Part shown: positions 31,555-41,135 of the stretch, piece by piece
How positions within the stretch are numbered: the first letter of the stretch is position 1
Layout: every line of letters begins with the position of its first letter
Origin: Ophiothrix spiculata
Taxonomy: Eukaryota > Echinodermata > Ophiuroidea > Amphilepidida > Ophiotrichidae
DNA: 41,135 nt
NCBI GenBank assembly: GCA_000969725.1
Contig: JXSR01S074786.1
Reading direction: 5' to 3' (one strand)
Position numbers and translations under genes: made by a program
Notes under the pieces: generated by a model
What the model saw: the letters and a program-made list of their open reading frames with translations, nothing else
Databases searched by the model: none
What the model was told of the DNA's origin: nothing

Positions 31555-33184
31555 AAAATTAAACTTCGTATCATGTAAACAATCTGTGACAATAATATCT
31601 TTACATGAAGAATATTGTCAGTTGTATTATAATTTTAGAGCCAATCAACTGCATGAATAGGTGACAATCCAGGAAAAGTCAATGTCTAACCGACCTATTT
31701 CTCTCTTATTTATGTTTTTATCTTGTAATTGTTTTTCAACTCGTATTACAGTGTTTCAACTTAATATCATATAGGCATTAAAAAGGTCGTAAAAATCGGT
31801 AATTTCCATTTTGCACTACAGTTGGAAATACATGCAACGATCGTAATTTGGTTTAAATATTGAAATATTTTGAAGATTCAAAGTATTCATACAGTCTTCT
31901 TTAAGAATTTTATTTAAAACTGAACTAAAATAAATTTACTTATTAGAGGAGTCATCAGTAGAAAAGCATATATAGTATCTAATTGGTTTTTGAATTACTT
32001 TAGCTTCGTTTTACCTTTATCAAATAAAAATGACAGACCATATATTGACTTGTAAATGCGGATTAACATCATTGAGGTGTCATTTAAATCATTTTAACGT
32101 GGTCTTGTGCAGATAAGCTAAAAATGTAAATGAGCAAAGGCTGACATCATGACTGCTTTCACCTGGACGGTCACATATCAAAAGGTCGAATGTCGTTCAC
32201 AACATTTAATACCAACCAAAATGTTGAATAAAACAGTTCCATCTTGATTGATGTTTACATATTATAGCGATTTCCATTCATTATACTTACATTGAACTCA
32301 ATTTTATTCAAAAAACGGAAGCATTAATAGGGTTTAAGACAGGAATTGCCATTGAACTTTGCCGTGGGCAAATACTCGCTGGCACTTTGCTCTAGCAATC
32401 GTCAACTATTTTAATGCAACTATTATAAACGATAACAGGGAATGCATCCTTCCCCAATTACATTCTCGCAAGGTTTTTTTTTCTTAAAATTCGTGAAATC
32501 ATACACCACTATAGTGAAGGAAATATCATTGTTTGAAATATGGAGAACGGGGTATGGTCTTGATAAACTAAGAAAGAAAAGCAACCTTGTTAGCAATTGC
32601 TAACAAGTATATCAACCTAGAGGGAAGGCATGTTTATTTTATCATTTAGATAGGATATTTCGATTAAAACCAACGCATTTGTTATGTACCAATTATACAT
32701 GAAAAGCGCAATTTCTTCATAATTAATAAAACAGTTTTTTCACTTTTGTGAGTTGTATTAAATATTTTTTTGAGAACCAGTTGAAAATTATGCATGTCAA
32801 ACTTAGGGGGCAACGTGTCTTTCAAGTTATATAAGTACTGTAAAATACTTGCTCGACATCTGGTTTGTTATGACAAATACACGAATAGTATTTTTTTAAT
32901 AATATAGACAAATTTACACATTATTTTACCACTTTATTAAATCTTTCTCTTATTTGTTATCACTATGCCTAAAAGTAAACCTTTTTTTTGAGGTAAACAA
33001 TAAAGTGACATAAATTGATAATATAGTGGACATAATATCAGCGAGCAATGTTAACCCTTGTCTTACCAAAGGGGTGGGGGTGGGGGTGGTTACCACCCCT
33101 CCATAACGGATGATTCCCTGTTGCATACAAATGCAAACGAATACGACCTAAGGGATATGGGTAGTTGTAAGTTCGCCCTTTTCT
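31555..33184. other. Non-coding; one short perfect palindrome and a G-rich tract
   Basis: CTTGTTAGCAA followed directly by its complement forms a 22-base perfect palindrome at 32586-32607. A G-rich run (GGGGTGGGGGTGGGGGTGG) lies at 33071-33089, followed by CCACCCC, with which it can pair. No gene was recognised. Confidence 0.55.
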
Positions 33185-33345
33185 GTCTTCTTAGCGCATA
33201 CAAAATTATGACAAAAATCGTGATTTTCCAACTCGGAAGTACTTATGACATCATAATTACATAAAGCCTTTGCAAATTTTTATAATTTTGGTATCAATAG
33301 AAAGAAGATACCCTACCCTGTACTATGGTACCAAGTAACTAAACG
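33185..33345 (+). repeat. Dispersed CRE-box repeat, most complete copy
   Basis: In order: AAAATCGTGATTTTCC, ACTTATGACATCATAATTAC, ATTTTGGTATCAATAGAAAG, AAGATACCCTACC and TACTATGGTACCAAG. The other copies each preserve part of this order. It has no coding capacity and no recognised terminal repeats. Confidence 0.52.
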
Positions 33346-33803
33346 TTTAGCGGTTACATTTCAATTTCATGGGGATACCCCCCTCCCTTGATAACAAACG
33401 TTACAAGAAATATGTTGGTAAGACAAGGATTAATAGTTGGCAAAAACAACATATGCTCTTTGTGAAACTTAGCAAATGGCCATTGCCTCAAATGGGAGTA
33501 GTACAAAATAATACAATTGTTTCCATAAATTACTTCTGTTATTCACCCTTATAGCATATGCCCTAAGCACACTAACTGTACACGTTGTGATAGAAGCATG
33601 AAACTTGGTATACGTACTCATATTGGGCCCCTGATTAATGAGTGGCAAAATTATAACGCCCTCTGTTAGCCTACAGCGCCCTCTATAGTTTTACCACATG
33701 TTGAAATATACCTTTTGAATGGAAACAAGTTTATGCACAACTATGGTCCACAAGTGTTTTAAAAGGATGACGATAAATTATGTTATTCAGTTGATTCAAT
33801 TAC
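33346..33803. other. Non-coding, with GCGCCCTCT words
   Basis: GCCCTCTGTTAGCCTACAG and GCGCCCTCTATAG near 33658-33689 are tandem relatives of each other. Such GCGCCCTCTA words are familiar from repeats of many marine invertebrates, from memory. A 61-codon frame here has no motif. Confidence 0.4.
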
Positions 33804-34560
33804 AATATGGCGGCCATCTTAATATTTTAGGTTCCTTATATGACCTTTAAACACAATTTGGATGTTCCCATGAATTAAAAGTGGCTTCACAGCCAGATAT
33901 CAATCCAAGATGGCTGCTAAAATTCCTGCCCGAATACTATATTTCCAATACAATGACCGTAAGGTATCCTGTAAAATGGCCTAGTTCAAATTTATTATCG
34001 AAAAACGGCTTCTGAACCCAAACCAAACACATCTGACTCCAAATAATATCATAAAAATATTTCAAATTCAAAAGGGCCACCAATACGGCTGCCAAAATAG
34101 CTGATTTTCATTAAATCGATCAAAACAGCCTTGTTATCAGCCTGTTATCATACATAATCAACAGTAAATATCATTAAAGCTACAACAAGATCATGTGTCC
34201 AATAACTGTATAGTGAGCTTGTATCAAAGTCAAAATAACGCCTGTTAATAGATCCAAAATGGCCGCCAACATATGTATTTATTTACAAAATGGGTTAGAG
34301 GCACTTCAAAACAGAATTAAAAAAACAAAATGTTCAAAATAATCAATACATTTGGCTATGCAGGTAACGATAGTAATATGTTTCGTAAATAAAGGTATTG
34401 GCTTGTTTAAAATCCAATATGGAGCCTGTACTGAAATCCAAAATGGCCTCCAAAATATGCTTTGATGTGCACAAATGGGTAAGAGGCTTTTGTGAGCGCT
34501 GTAACAAAACTTTTAAAAATACAGTTTTTACAAATACAAATTCTTACAAACTGAATCATT
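33804..34560 (+). repeat. Decayed tandem array with ATGGC[CGT]GC boxes
   Basis: Boxes of the form CCAA[AGT]ATGGC.GCC occur at 33804 (AATATGGCGGCCATCTT), 33905, 34080 (CCAATACGGCTGCC), 34254, 34414 and 34438. The last full units are about 184 bases apart and share ACAAAATGGGTTAGAGGC/ACAAATGGGTAAGAGGC downstream of the box. The box resembles the YY1 binding consensus (AAnATGGCGGC). It is probably an old interspersed or satellite-like repeat. Confidence 0.5.
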
Positions 34561-34599
34561 AAAATCAGTAAAATTATTGGTAATTTCACATGCAGTCAC

Positions 34600-34975
34600 T
34601 CAAAATAGTCCTCAAAAAGAAGAGACTTGAGAGTACGCTTGAACTGACTGGTAGCAGCATTCCTGATTATTGAAGGCAAATTAATTTAGAGTTTGGGTTC
34701 AGAAACGGCAAATGATCTTTGTCAATAGACATGCGTTTTTTGACGCTGTGAAGGAAATCCGAAAGATACTTGAGATAAGGATCTGAGAGTGCGAGCTGGC
34801 TTATAGCGGCTGAACAAATTAGCAAGGTATGCAGGAGAGTGATCGTGAAGTAGGATCTCATATTCAATGCGCTTAAATATAGGGAGCCAATGGAGATCCT
34901 GTAACACTGGAGTGATTTCTTTTCTGCGTTTAGGAGTATTTGTAGTTTTTGTAGATCGTTTGCAGGAAGGCCAAC
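34600..34975 (-). pseudogene. Dead LINE reverse-transcriptase C-terminal fragment
   Basis: On the minus strand a single frame reads LQDLHWLPIFKRIEYEILL, then SPAYLANLFSRYKPARTLRS, a stop, RSFAVSEPKL, a second stop, INLPSIIRNAATSQFK and LKSLLF. This order (LHWLP, RI.., YL..L, RxLRS, RxFxVxxPKLW, NxLPxxIR, FKxxLKxxLF) is the well-known C-terminal tail of CR1/L2/Rex-type LINE reverse transcriptases. The second stop replaces the usual Trp before Asn-x-Leu-Pro, and residues appear deleted after EILL. The catalytic core is absent. It differs from the LINE at 10.4-11.5 kb, so two LINE lineages have inserted in this window. Confidence 0.8.
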
Positions 34976-36050
34976 AAGGAAAATACTTAATGAATATACT
35001 TGATGATATATATTATTGCATAAACAATAAAATTATTGATCTTTAATTCACTTCTAAATGAACAGATATAAAGTTACCTACAATTACTAGACCATAATAT
35101 GACCTCTATGAACTTTTTTGAACTGCAACTGTCAGAATTAAAGATTTAACAATCAATAATGCCTACAACACAACATTTTCCAAAATTGGTCAAGGAAAAT
35201 ATGTTTATTTGTGATACACCACAACCGTATTTTTATAAAGTGATGGGTGTTGAAGGATCATTTTGTATTTTACTTTCAATTATTCTCTTGGCGCAGTCAA
35301 ACGTGACTAAGACATTCAATCACATGGTTATCAATCTACTACAGATACACAATCTATCTGACCACTCAACTTGAGAAAAGAAGTGACGGGGTCAAAGGTT
35401 GGGTCACATCAAATTTGATCTAAAAATCAACGTTTTTGACCAATTTTTGTTGTTGCTCACTTATCAGTACATGAGAAAATTGATCACATTCAGAGTTCCA
35501 TTTCACACCCAACAAGATTACTTATTAAATCTGACCAAAACTAACAAAATGTTCCAGATATTTCATCATAAATTGACCTTTAAATAAAAAAGCGGTAAAA
35601 ATATTTTTATTCCAATTATATGAGCAACCGTGTATTTTATCTTCCGTTTAAAACAGGCTTCAATTGCCTCATAGAAGAACTTGTAATGACTAAATATCTT
35701 TCTTATCGACCAATAAATGGTGACATGCTAAACACGCTTTCATTAATTTATTTATTAACGTGTAACAAATGTAGATTAAGGATTAATTCTAATATAACCT
35801 CCGAGTTTAGAAGTAAATCTCTGCATAACCACACATATCCCTCAGCTTAGTGACACATAACCTTTCTTCAAAAACACAATCATCTAATTAAATTACTTGT
35901 ACGCACACTGTCTACAAAACATTTAAAGAGATTGAACATTGTTATAGCTTAATGCAATAAGCAGGGCATGTTTGTCTGAAGTGATAGAGAGCTTTACGTG
36001 TGCGCATACCTGGTCCCTCTAGGCGTTTGGTGCTTGAAACCATAAGATTT
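34976..36050. other. Non-coding, nothing recognised
   Basis: Open frames of 62-76 codons between 35159 and 35850 lack motifs and are in the chance range. Confidence 0.4.
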
Positions 36051-37160
36051 GAAGAGTGTTTTTCCAAAACTAATTTAGTCCAATAGCTGCAATATGTTTT
36101 TTTCTGAGCTCAACAAACTTACATCACACGTACACACAAAATATTTACTGAGTCAATTGACTCGTTTTGCCTTATTTTACGTGAGTCATGTACAAATTGA
36201 CTCAGTTATGACACTACGTGAATCATAATTGACTCACAGATACTCCAATAGTGAGTCAAGTTTCAGGTGACTCAGTATGATGATACCATATTGACTCACT
36301 TGTTGGAGAATTTTGAGTCAATAATTACTTTTGACTCATTTACATAAATTACTGAGTAAAATACGAAATCATTGAAAACGAGGCTGTGGGTCGGCTATTT
36401 TCTTGAACATGCTGGTCGGTGACGAAAGCGTTTGTTAGTGTTTGATGACACAAAATTGCCATTTCTGTGAGCACTTTTTTGGCATTTATAAATGAACACT
36501 GTCAGAAGTAATATGTGCAACTTCTGGAGCTGACATCAAACTATAAATTACTTCATTAAGCAGTGATTTTATATGGAGTTAGCTTACAATATTGGACCAT
36601 TAAGAGTCCATTGTTGTTTTACTGAAGTAAGCTTAGCCCAAGCTTAACCTCTTGGACTCGGAATTTGACTCGGAATTAGTGTCTACTATATTGATGATGG
36701 GCAATATTGTGTCTACATTCACCAACACCTTTCGGATATCATCCTCCATGTTTGTGCACAAAGAGGACGTCACGCGAAAAATAATGAGTGAGTCAAATGA
36801 CCTGCATTATCTTTAATCTGAGTCTTTTGACTCGTTTTACACAAGCAAGTGCGTCACTACAGAGACAAATTGATGACTCATTAAGGTAATGAAGTCGAGT
36901 CTTCTGATTCAACTGGACTTGATCGGAGTCACTTGACTCATCACATCTGAGTCACATGACTCACTACAGTGACCCAATTAGCATACAAAGTGCATCACTA
37001 CAGAGACAAATTAAAGACTCACGTATCTGATCACCTGACTCAGTAAATATTTTGTGTGTACCCAAATTATATAAATCACTTCAAATACACAAACATACAC
37101 ATGACAATAAAACACTACAAGCATGCATATTTTTTGGACTAAGTGAGTTTAGAAAAGTAA
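36051..37160. mobile_element. Older repeat split by the TGACTCA element
   Basis: GAAGAGTGTTTTTCCAAAAC, then TTTAGTCCAA, at 36051-36085 and TTGGACTAAGTGAGTTTAGA at 37134-37153 are imperfect inverted copies of the same end sequence also seen at 7066-7100. About 930 of the 1110 bases between them are the TGACTCA element, so the simplest reading is a nested insertion into a small older TIR element. Confidence 0.45.
36131..37060. mobile_element. TIR element saturated with TGA[CG]TCA words
   Basis: The left end TACACACAAAATATTTACTG (36131-36150) continues to AGTCA, and the right end 37036-37060 is its exact complement over 25 bases. If the outermost TA is a target duplication, the ends begin CACAC. 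The interior has about 24 GAGTC or GACTC cores by manual count, many as the full palindromic TGACTCA or TGAGTCA, on both strands and irregularly spaced. Fewer than two would be expected by chance in 930 bases. There is no transposase frame. TGA[CG]TCA equals the AP-1 binding consensus; whether anything binds here is unknown. Confidence 0.82.
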
Positions 37161-37195
37161 TCAACAATGGATATGACCAAAATCAATACACACAC

Positions 37196-37340
37196 AATAG
37201 GATACAATAAACTGGTCCATGTGGTTTAAAGGTAGAGTCAGTAGTAGCTAAAGAAGTTGGCTTTCGATATAGATAAATGATAAGTATTTAAATATTTCAG
37301 CATGGACACCACTGTATAATTTTCTGTTACAGTCTACATA
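37196..37340. mobile_element. Damaged copy of the 22640-23702 transposon (right end)
   Basis: CTGG.CCA.GTGGTTTAAAGGT, GTAGCTAAAGAAGTTGGCTT, TCGATATAGATAAATG, TTTCAGC and TTTTCTGTTACAG match 23513-23695 in order. About 45 bases present in the first copy are missing here. The terminal CCTGTA has decayed to TCTACA. Confidence 0.68.
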
Positions 37341-40254
37341 GCCGATTATATTATTTCTAGTAACCCCTTTCGAGAGTAATAAAAAAACACACACATTTGG
37401 TACAAGGATTTTTTTCAGAAACATATTGTAGATAGTTATCCATGAATATGGAAATTGAAATTGGCAAAATGGATAAGAGGCAAATATAAAATGGCGTTAT
37501 TTAGGGTCACGAGTGACTTTGCCTTCATTAATGATTGAATATTGTGACTGAAAAAGATCCATCATCGCGATTTGAAATTTCATAGAGTGATTTTTTTCTT
37601 TCATAATTAAACATTTCTTGGAAAATTATTATACGATAAAGCAGTGACGTCGGTTTTTTCTACTTTAGAAACAGGTTAGTGAGTTAGTTAAAATGGCCTA
37701 AATTGATCCATTCTTCTTAGCATTTTTGTAAGGTAGTGATGCAATATTTTCTATCGTTTTTGGAAAATACAAAGGTGCAGTTTATAATTCTGGCTAAATT
37801 AAAATAAAAGTATACAGTATAAACGTATGCTGACAAATTCACTTGATTTCGACCATTCGTTTGTAAGTTACAAGCTTTTTAGCATCTTAAAAATCCCCAT
37901 ATACTAATGTGTTGTAATTAAAAAAATAACGTAGGTTCTACATACACTGTCTCTCTCTGTCCTAAAATGAAAACTGATTTTAAAGAATGGTTTTGCGATT
38001 GTAACATATACCTGTCAAAGATCAATCTATTGAACATGAATACAAATATTTAGTGATAGTATTTTACTCTTTAAAATGTGGTCATTCATTATTAAAATGT
38101 TTTTGTCGGAAGACTAGGTTTATTCGAAACGAAAACTTGAGAACATTTAGCCAGGTTGAAATTTTTATGCATAGGGGCCATTAATAGGTAACACAATTAA
38201 ATGTGAAAATTAAAACGATGGGCCATTCGTTGAAAAGAGGTTTGCAAATGGGGGTAATTATGTGATATCGCCGCACAATATCAGCTCCGTCACATGAGTT
38301 TAGCGTATGTATCCCCTGGCCAGGGTTGTTGACATTTCTGTTAATGTTCGTGCATAAGCATAATTGGTAATGTACATGACTCTCGGGGAACAGGGAGCAC
38401 ACATAATTGAAAACAATGGGTCTCAGCTTTGATAATAAATCCTTTTGAATCATACATACACGATAGAGGAAAAGGGTCTATTAGGCTTGTTTTTGAGGTT
38501 TGAAGGGCGTTAAATCTTATAAAAGTTATTATTATAAGAGCCATTACATCCAAACTGTAAGTATTGTTTCCCAAGCCAACTGGCATTTATTTCAATGTTT
38601 TTTCCAGATGACTTTTTTTTTGAAACTGTGCTCTCACCGAATGGTCCATGCAGTACTCGGAGTACTCGGATCGTTAGCCTTACATTTATATTTGACTGCC
38701 AACCCACTCCCCACAGTTTAAGATGGATTTGTGTAATAGAGTACGTTTTAAAATTCCCTATAATAATCTGTGAAGTAAATAAAGTTCGTAATTACCGTTG
38801 CATAGTAACTGACAACAAATCAAACCGTTTTCCTTGGATAATTAGTTTAAACAAATATTTTTAGTATGTCTTTTTTCCCTAATTTTCTATTAGTCATCGG
38901 ATTAAAAACATGTTTGTCTTCCCAACAAAGTTAAAATAATTTTTTCGATCATGCCAACCGACTATGGACGTCATCAACCCTTGTATACTTGGCAAACAAT
39001 GACATTTAATTTTCTATGTTAAATTTCGGTGTTCGTTATATTAAATAAACCCGTTGCTTCGTTTCATTTGTTACGTGGTATCATTGCTCATTACACAATT
39101 TTGTTAATTTGATAAATTATTTACTTCATTTTAAAGAGCCGTCAGTTGGTTTATGACTCAAATCAATATTAATTTATTATGATAATAATACTTTTCGATA
39201 TTTGCGTCGTAAAGATTTAGCTAATTTTTAATTATTCAATTACTTAATGTTATATTTTTCAATAAATAGTAGGCGATTATTGCAGAATCTGTTGTGCTTT
39301 TATTAGGGAAAAGGGATTTTTTTTGCAATTTAATCTCATCTCATAAAGTACATACATTAGCGTTTACACACCAACCCGTGTTGTTTTATATAGAATATGA
39401 AAAAGCAAATGGGTTTTTTCTTATAAAAAATCAAAACTAAAAACAAATGAATGCTGAATATAAAGCACTTTTAGGTTTGAGGCTAAATTTTAAAGGTTGG
39501 CGGTGAAGCTTCATGACGGATAATATAAGGAAAACTGTTCAATTGCTTTGGTGCAGCGGAGATAAATTATTGTTCACAGCCTTAACAGTACGTGTGTACG
39601 GAAAGACGAGAGCCGTGTTTCTAAGAAGAAAGATCGTTGTTCAGGGTGATTGGGAACAAACATAATGATGCATTCTGTAAGGTATGGAGGTGAAAACCTT
39701 AATGTTTACATCGTTATACTACCCTTTTAGCTTTTACCACTTTAATCTGATTATTTTCTGGTGTGAATCAACATTATAGTTAAGAGGCGATGTAATATTT
39801 TGGACGCAAAATCGCTATAGAAATGTATACATATTAATATTTATATTAATCTTTAGAACACTCAATATAAATGTATACAATCAAATTATCATAATAAAAA
39901 CATATAATATATTGCTAATATACGGATGGAATGTGACAGGGGACAGTTAGTATATTCTTAAATAAAACAAAGAATTTAAAAACAATCGTTATTCAGTCAA
40001 ATTACATAAAGTTGTTTACCATATATTCAACCACACTAAAGAATCGTCAGGTTACTTGATTTCTAATTGTGTAGTATTAGCCATTTATAAATGATACCAC
40101 TTATTATCTTTTGCCCATAAGTCAATGTTTTTGTCTTTTGCATATGTATTTTTCGTATCACCCATGGTATTTCATATTATATAAAAAATGTGGAATATAT
40201 TTTATGTTAGAGTGATTCTTTCCTACAACTTATCATCAACCCGGGGCTAACCGT
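37341..40254. other. AT-rich non-coding, nothing recognised
   Basis: Several 65-90-codon frames cluster at 38181-38864 on both strands and overlap each other, so at most one could be real and none shows a domain. No repeat ends or RNA genes were recognised. Confidence 0.38.
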
Positions 40255-40566
40255 TTGTTTTTCCAGGTTCAAGTTTATCACAAGAACATGACCAATTGTC
40301 TCCCGTGTCACATTATGTTTCATTTGACTAGATACTTTCCGTTCTGTGATTCTCTGCTCTTTGACGCTCCCGTCAATGATTCCTGTATTTGGTCTCTTTG
40401 TTTATATAACATTCTTCCGTATTTCCGTTTTATGCCATACACCTCATGCAAAAGATTATTTTACCAGTTGCAATCCATTTGGATAATATCCCTTATCTTT
40501 AATTTTCTGTTATGCCATACCATATCGCGTTTTAACCCGCTGCGAGATTCTATTACCGTCATATAG
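40255..40566 (+). other. Orphan 103-codon open frame after an acceptor-like site
   Basis: The first codon (TTT) is not ATG; ATG occurs at 40288. A pyrimidine-rich tract ending in TTCCAG (40260-40265) resembles a splice acceptor. The peptide is rich in Cys, Phe and Leu (NMTNCLPCHIMFHLTRYF, FNFLLCHTISRF) and could be membrane-spanning, but no family was recognised. It is the longest plus-strand frame in the last 38 kb. Chance remains the more likely explanation. Confidence 0.18.
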
Positions 40567-40769
40567 TATGATCAAGTTTGACTTTTAGAATTTCAAATTG
40601 ACTAATTTTGGCTATATATTTGCAATACAAGAGGATTTTTTTTAATGTGAGTTACAAGGGCATTTATGTCCTACAAAAAATTCCTGGAGCATGCTTGATG
40701 CTCCGGGAGCATGTCTGAGTTAAAACAAGGAGTTTGAATCATACTACTGCTTCAGTATCTGAGAATCGG

Positions 40770-40898
40770 GGACTCTGTCACACATAACAAAACGTGTTAA
40801 TAACATACCCTGGTTTGGTCATTGAAATACGTGTATATCGATTACCAAACCAGTGTACTTTTTTAATACGTTATCCTACGTAATGTGTGACAGACTCC
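40770..40898. mobile_element. 129-base MITE with GTCACACAT ends
   Basis: The left end GGACTCTGTCACACAT (40770-40785) pairs with 40883-40898 with one mismatch. Further inside, CTGGTTTGGT pairs with ACCAAACCAG. The GTCACACAT core resembles the end of the Harbinger-like MITE at 14886, so a distant relation is possible. A target duplication was not seen. Confidence 0.7.
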
Positions 40899-40939
40899 AA
40901 ATTCACCTTACATTGCAGACATGCAAATATTTAAATTTA

Positions 40940-41135
40940 CACTCTAAAAAAATGTAAATATAAAAAGAGTAAAATTTAACTCAATGTGGTATTTAAAAGG
41001 TGATCACCTCGTTTTTGAGTAACTCTTACTCAACCACGATTGGGTAAAAAAATACCAAACACATTGATTTAAAATTGACTCTGTTTTGGTGTAAAATCTA
41101 AACCTATCCATAGAGTTAAAAAGGTGATCACCTCA
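40940..41135. mobile_element. Left part of another TIR-like element, cut by the window end
   Basis: TTACACTCTAAAAAAATG at 40938-40955 resembles the TA-CACTCTTAGAA end at 8829. The interior repeats the 12-base palindrome AGGTGATCACCT at 40998-41009 and 41122-41133, each preceded by A-rich sequence, and repeats AACTC/GAGT words (GAGTAACTCTTACTC). The right end lies beyond the window, so the assignment rests on similarity of the left end and internal style. Confidence 0.45.

Noticed and set aside
32586-32607. 22-base perfect palindrome as an operator site
   Set aside because: It is isolated, has no associated gene, and short AT-rich palindromes are common in a window of this size. Noted only in the region entry.
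33071-33089. G-quadruplex
   Set aside because: Only three runs of at least three G are followed by a GG, so a three-tier quadruplex is not formed, and CCACCCC just downstream can pair with it as a hairpin.
38181-38864. Cluster of 65-90-codon frames
   Set aside because: They overlap on both strands with no motif. The clustering is what a slightly less AT-rich patch would give.
1-41135. CRISPR array or prokaryotic defence system
   Set aside because: No equally spaced identical repeats with unique spacers and no cas-like frames occur. The repeated words are irregularly spaced on both strands and bounded by TIRs.

Overview
This window looks like non-coding genomic DNA from an animal, probably a marine invertebrate; I cannot name the taxon. 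Base composition is roughly two-thirds A+T by eye. There is a 210-base assembly gap (N run). The recognisable content is eukaryotic mobile DNA: LINE reverse-transcriptase remnants, tRNA-derived SINEs and many short terminal-inverted-repeat (TIR) elements. I see no operons, no prokaryotic gene spacing, no rRNA and no functional tRNA. No host gene could be supported on either strand. Open frames other than the LINE are about as long as chance predicts for DNA this rich in A+T.

Layout. 1-8.8 kb holds unique-looking AT-rich sequence with a SINE fragment (1377), a hairpin-rich nested insertion (about 3465-3612), a palindromic CACTA-ended MITE (5646-5776) and old repeat fragments. 8.8-9.5 kb is a TIR element packed with GATC words that carries a tRNA-like SINE. 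10.2-11.5 kb is a 5'-truncated LINE on the minus strand with an open 369-codon reverse-transcriptase tail. 12.3-12.8 kb is a long-armed fold-back element. 14.9-15.4 kb is a Harbinger-like MITE with CGTAC words. 20.4-20.6 kb holds two near-loopless palindromes. 22.0 kb is a second copy of the SINE. 22.6-23.7 kb is a transposon with perfect 30-base TIRs and a damaged second copy at 37.2 kb. 25.9-26.1 kb is a small TIR element with AAAGC words. 30.5-31.6 kb is a 1-kb TIR element with nested inverted repeats. 33.8-34.5 kb is a decayed tandem array of ATGGC boxes, followed by a dead LINE fragment. 36.1-37.1 kb is a TIR element with about 24 GAGTC/GACTC cores, inserted in an older repeat. The window ends inside another TIR-like element (from 40.9 kb).

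Two larger patterns stand out. First, several unrelated-looking TIR elements each repeat their own private short word many times (GATC, TGACTCA, CGTAC, AAAGC, GGTGATCACC). Three of them also share a TA followed by CAC at the outer end. Second, a set of non-coding segments recurs in the same order in 0.4-7.3 kb and 9.7-20 kb, with further rearranged copies at 20.7-21.9 and 25.6-28.9 kb. This points to an old large-scale duplication later expanded by transposon insertions. All alignments were made by eye, so identities are approximate.
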